Shown in pieces: positions 60,204-64,000 of a stretch of 64,000 nucleotides of DNA. Position 1 is the stretch's first letter. Every line of letters begins with the position of its first letter. The stretch lies in assembly GCA_032622095.1 (NCBI GenBank), contig CP136064.1, positions 52,458,073-52,522,072 on the forward strand. The letters run 5' to 3'. The stretch comes from Siphonodentalium dalli. Taxonomy: Eukaryota > Mollusca > Scaphopoda > Gadilida > Siphonodentaliidae. Below the pieces are notes generated by a model. The model had not been told where the DNA came from, searched no databases, and saw only the letters and a list, made by a program, of their open reading frames with translations. Made by a program: the position numbers and the translations under genes.

Positions 60204-63047
60204 AATATATGTAGTGAAAATGTATATTGCCTGGTTTGAAAAAAATTAAGCTGTTGCGATAACCTATAATTTGGGTTACAAGTTGGGGCAGTGTATTTCT
60301 TGCAAACTCTGTGACCAGCAGAGTGAGGGAAAGGGGGATAACTCTATCATGTGGTTAGGCCAGTCCATTGCTCTACAATTTTCCTTGGTCATGCAGTTTG
60401 CTGCCAACAGAGGTTGATAAACTGAGTATGTCTACACTTGAAATTCATAATTAAAATTTTTGAGAAGTTTCCAGTAAGGAAGACTCATACCTGTAATTGA
60501 TTTAAGTGCACTTGGCACACATGTAAGGTACACTTTGTCCTGTAAAAAATTACCTTGAGTAATAAATTAAGAGTTGTTGAAAACAATGCACTAAGACAAT
60601 ATGTCTTCCATATGGCGGGCCATTAAAAAAATACAACATGGGTTTAGAGTACAGAAATCATCCTCTCTCCTGTGGAAACCAATTAGGAAGACATTAAACT
60701 TGCAGTACTGGATGCTTCAAAAATTAGATCTGCCAAGGTGGAGCCAATAATTGAAATATTATGGTTTCCCAAACCAGCCTGTAACATTGGATGCTCAGGA
60801 GAGTGTCACTGGTGGAGACTGGAGAGTTTGAAAAGTGTAGGTGAACTCTGTAGGTGGGTGACTACTGCCTCTCCATAGAAAATATTACTCTGTGTATGTC
60901 CCTCTGATCAAAGACCCGGATATTCTTTACTTTCCACCAATTTAAAATCTTTATGTGTGTAATATCAGTATGTGTGATTTCAGTGTGTGTAATATCAGTA
61001 TGTGTAATTTCAGTAAACTTATTAGCTGAGAATATTCAACAAGAGCAGATTTGCAAAAAAATATTTATTTTGTCCTTTTGGTTTACAATTTCACAAGGCC
61101 TAAAAAAAATAGTGATGTTTCCAGTAACAAAGGGTAAAAAGTAGGGGCGGTGGGTGCAAACTAACTTTTTCATTTTTTATTTATTTTCTGAATATATGCC
61201 CCTGGCAGCACAAATAATATTACAGGACAATGAGCCATCTTCAAACACTGACTTCTGGTGCAAATAATGCAGATCGATAACTGATAAGCACCGTTTACTA
61301 CAATCTTGAGATCTAGAAATCTAAAAATTGAATTACGCAAAATTGAAAATTGTGAGTTTGGAGTGGTTCAAGGGGTGGGGTGCAGTTGTAAATTCCAAGG
61401 TGCAGACCCCCCCCCCCCCCCCCCCCCAATGCAAACCCTCCAGCGACGTCCCGAGTGCCAAATATCCCAGACTCAACCAGGGCTTCCATGGTGATCACAC
61501 GTTATCGTCATGCATCCAAAATAAGGCAAAATTTGTGTTGTAGAAACGATACGGAAGAACGATCGTCAAAAAAACGCAACATCAAAATACACAAGGCAAG
61601 GCTTATCGATCCAAACTGTGGGGTGTGTTTTCATTGTTTATTTCTCTCATATACCCATGCTTATATTTAAATGGGCTAAGAGCATCTGACCGCTGATTTT
61701 TTTTTTTTTGTGCTTATTTGATTTTTATACAGTGTCTATAAAATTAGTAGGGACCAAAGTCTGGACTCTGAGTGGGCGGGTCACCAGAAAACATCACTAT
61801 TTTATTTTAAGCACATTATTGCTACAGAACAGCTACACTTGTCAGTTTTTACAGCTTATGAGAGCAGATACCATCTTGTAGCGACATTTTCAAGGCATGT
61901 AGGAAGGTTATGGTAAAGGGAGGGATACAGTACATGCAGCTACCCAGGTTAAAGTCTCATCATGCATGCTCACCTTGCAGTATACAGAAAGTCCAAGTTA
62001 ATAAGAACACTGCTATCAGTCACTAATCAGTGGAGTATCTAACAGTAAGTTAGAAGGTTAACTATCTCCTGAATTAATCTTCTATGTCATCACTGAACCC
62101 AGAACAGGGCTATTTACCTTATCAAAGTCACCCCAATTACTACATGCATGTGCAGTCATTAATTTAACCTACAGTAGAGCAGTCTGGTACATAGACAAGA
62201 GTCATACATCATTGTAGCACATAATCCTTCTCTGTCAGAGCATCACAAATCAATATAATAAGAGGGAGGATTGTAATGATTCTGATAGGAACATTATTCT
62301 TTAGTGATTCCTACGCCCTTACGTAAATTGTTTGTGGATAAAGCTCAGGAGCCTGGGAATGAAATTCATTAATATAGTCGAGGAATGGGAATAATGGCTG
62401 ATCTTGACAGATGCTTACATTGCATGCTGCCAAAAAATTGTACACGCTTTTCGGCAGCTTTATTAAAGATATATTCATGGTTCCAGAACGACAGTTACAA
62501 CAACAACATACTAAATGTAATTTTACAAACAATTTTGCTTTGTTTCACTGAAAAGAAGTTTAAAACTTAATGTAACATACATGTACAAATTATACCTATA
62601 AATACCAAACAATGTTATTGGAAAATTAAGAAAATAATCCTCGTTGTCAATTTAAAACATTTATATTATATGACATGAATAGATTGAGAACATTCAATAA
62701 TCAAATATAGCATTTTGAATGTGGTATTTCTCATTCAAGTTGTGTATTTTATACACAATAATCCTTTTTAATTTTTTGTTCACTGACCTGGAATCTGAAC
62801 ATATCTTATTCAGTAAGCCAAAAATACACACATTTCAATATAAGCTTTAGTCTTGTGCCCACAGATTATTCTATAAAGCAATTTTTTTGGGGAGGATATC
62901 TGGGACATGTATCGCATCTGTAGTTCAGTATCAGATTTACAATGTTACTAATGTTAGCCCGACGCTTATCCAACATTTAATAATACGACCTTTTTTTCAA
63001 AAAGGGCGTATAAAAAGGTTGGTGTGATACACCTGAGAGGTGAAGAT
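60204..63047. other. Upstream region, mostly featureless
   Basis: AT-rich. Seen here: a 15-bp repeat (gtgtgtaatatcagta, four copies, 60953-61013), a run of about 19 C at 61409-61427, and an aagggggataactc motif near 60330. No coding exon was recognised. Confidence 0.55.
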
Positions 63048-63611
63048 CAGAGACTTGGGAGACATATTCTCCATAACATGTGCTACATGTACAGTGATGC
63101 TCTAATTAATCGACTCCTTAACCACAGCAGAATTATGGGTAACTTTTCAGGATTTAGTCGGAAATATGGCTTGTTGCCATTCATCGGAAAGCTCTCGGCG
63201 ACAGCTTTCCGATGAATGGCAACAAGCCATATTTCCGACTAAATCCTGAAAAGTAACCCATAATTCTGCTGTGGTTAAGGAAATTGATTAATTAGAGCAT
63301 TACTGTACTTCTTCCTATTTTTGCCCAATGTAATGGAGAGGTGGCTTCTCTCTCTTATATCTTAAAACATGCATATTTGAAGTATATTTATTGATTATAA
63401 TGTTCCATATATACTCATTATAATGGTATTATAAATGGGGCTCTTGTATTAAACAATACTTATTAGATCACAGCAATGTGATGTTAGAGTGTAAAGTGGA
63501 CTTCAGCCTTTATGACTTCTCCCATAAAACAGTCCATTTCTCCCAAATAATCTACCAGGGAGAAGTCACTTCTCCAAATTTGAATTCTCTAGGCTAGTCT
63601 CTGGCGAAGGT
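63048..63611. mobile_element. Group E (hAT-like) MITE with nested group B
   Basis: CAGAGACT ... AGTCTCTG flanked by gtgaagat and gcgaaggt, a diverged 8-bp duplication. It contains the group B copy 63092-63305 at a different internal position from the nested pair at 43320. Confidence 0.85.
63092..63305. mobile_element. Group B palindrome nested in group E
   Basis: CAGTGATGCTCTAATTAATC ... GCATTACTG, TA-flanked. Both arms share the taattaat variant. Confidence 0.92.
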
Positions 63612-64000
63612 ACAAATATGCTGGAGGGATTGTGGGGTAGAAAATAGGTGCCATTTTCCAGACACTTCAATGCAATGGAAACAAAATTTTCGATTTTTCC
63701 ATAACTTTTCCAGGATTATGGACCAGTGTCTGAACCCTGTGTAACCCAGGGAGTTATCCATGAATTCAAGTTAACACATTGAGTTGAAGAATAAATAGAA
63801 TACAAATGTCTCATCTACCCATGTAGACAAATTCCAATCAACAAAGTCATGTTTCGGAGTACTAGTTGTATGGCAACATTACGATGGTATATTTTTTAGC
63901 CAGCCCTAATCCCACCATAGTGGCAAAACGTACAATAATTGGTCGCATTCCTCCCTTGCTTTATCATTAAGCTGCTACTTAATATAATTAAGAAGTATTC

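Noticed and set aside
61306-61543. Proline- or glycine-rich frames around 61400
   Set aside because: Produced by the poly-C run at 61409-61427.

Overview
The window is AT-rich eukaryotic DNA from an animal with a repeat-dense genome, most likely a bivalve or other mollusc. It contains one gene I can support: a PINCH (LIMS1) LIM-only adaptor on the minus strand. Nine internal coding exons run from 23983 down to 1348. Every junction keeps phase, and together they give 244 residues holding LIM domains 1 to 4 complete. LIM5 and the C-terminal tail must lie to the left of base 1. At least one in-frame alternative N-terminal exon lies 23 kb upstream (47231-47391), and a weaker candidate lies at 52137-52177, so the locus probably covers most of the window. 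The mollusc assignment rests on the PINCH residues, which are closer to the invertebrate/vertebrate common pattern than to insects, and on repeat types I associate with molluscs: boxes ending in ggac/ggaag simple repeats, an (ATCA)n-tailed tRNA-type SINE, and 'gggaggtaa' motifs.

Everything else is intron or upstream DNA filled with short non-autonomous DNA transposons. I distinguish these groups. (A) TTAA-flanked elements starting CCCTTT (piggyBac-like ends), in several subfamilies that all carry the same 67-base hairpin module. (B) Almost perfect 213-bp palindromes with TA targets and CAGTAATGC ends (pogo/Tc1-like). (C) GCAGAATGAGG palindromes with about 10-bp target duplications (Mutator-like). 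(D) TTAA-flanked CCCTTTCTATAC elements. (E) CAGGGACC...GGTCCCTG elements with an 8-bp duplication (hAT-like). There are also single foldback elements, several minisatellites, a 331-bp tandem triplication and one clear tRNA-derived SINE.

Layout: 1-24 kb holds the coding exons in short introns (0.8-3.3 kb, then one of 9.4 kb); 24-47.2 kb is a giant 5' intron; 47.2-47.4 kb is the alternative first exon, with a 125-bp minisatellite just 5' of it; 47.4-64 kb is upstream or 5'-intronic sequence with no gene I recognise. No RT, transposase, rRNA, CRISPR or credible functional tRNA gene was seen.

The most unusual signal is the hairpin module of group A. It sits inside at least four outer element types with unrelated termini, its inner stem differs between subfamilies by compensated base pairs, and a single T.C mismatch is kept at the same place.
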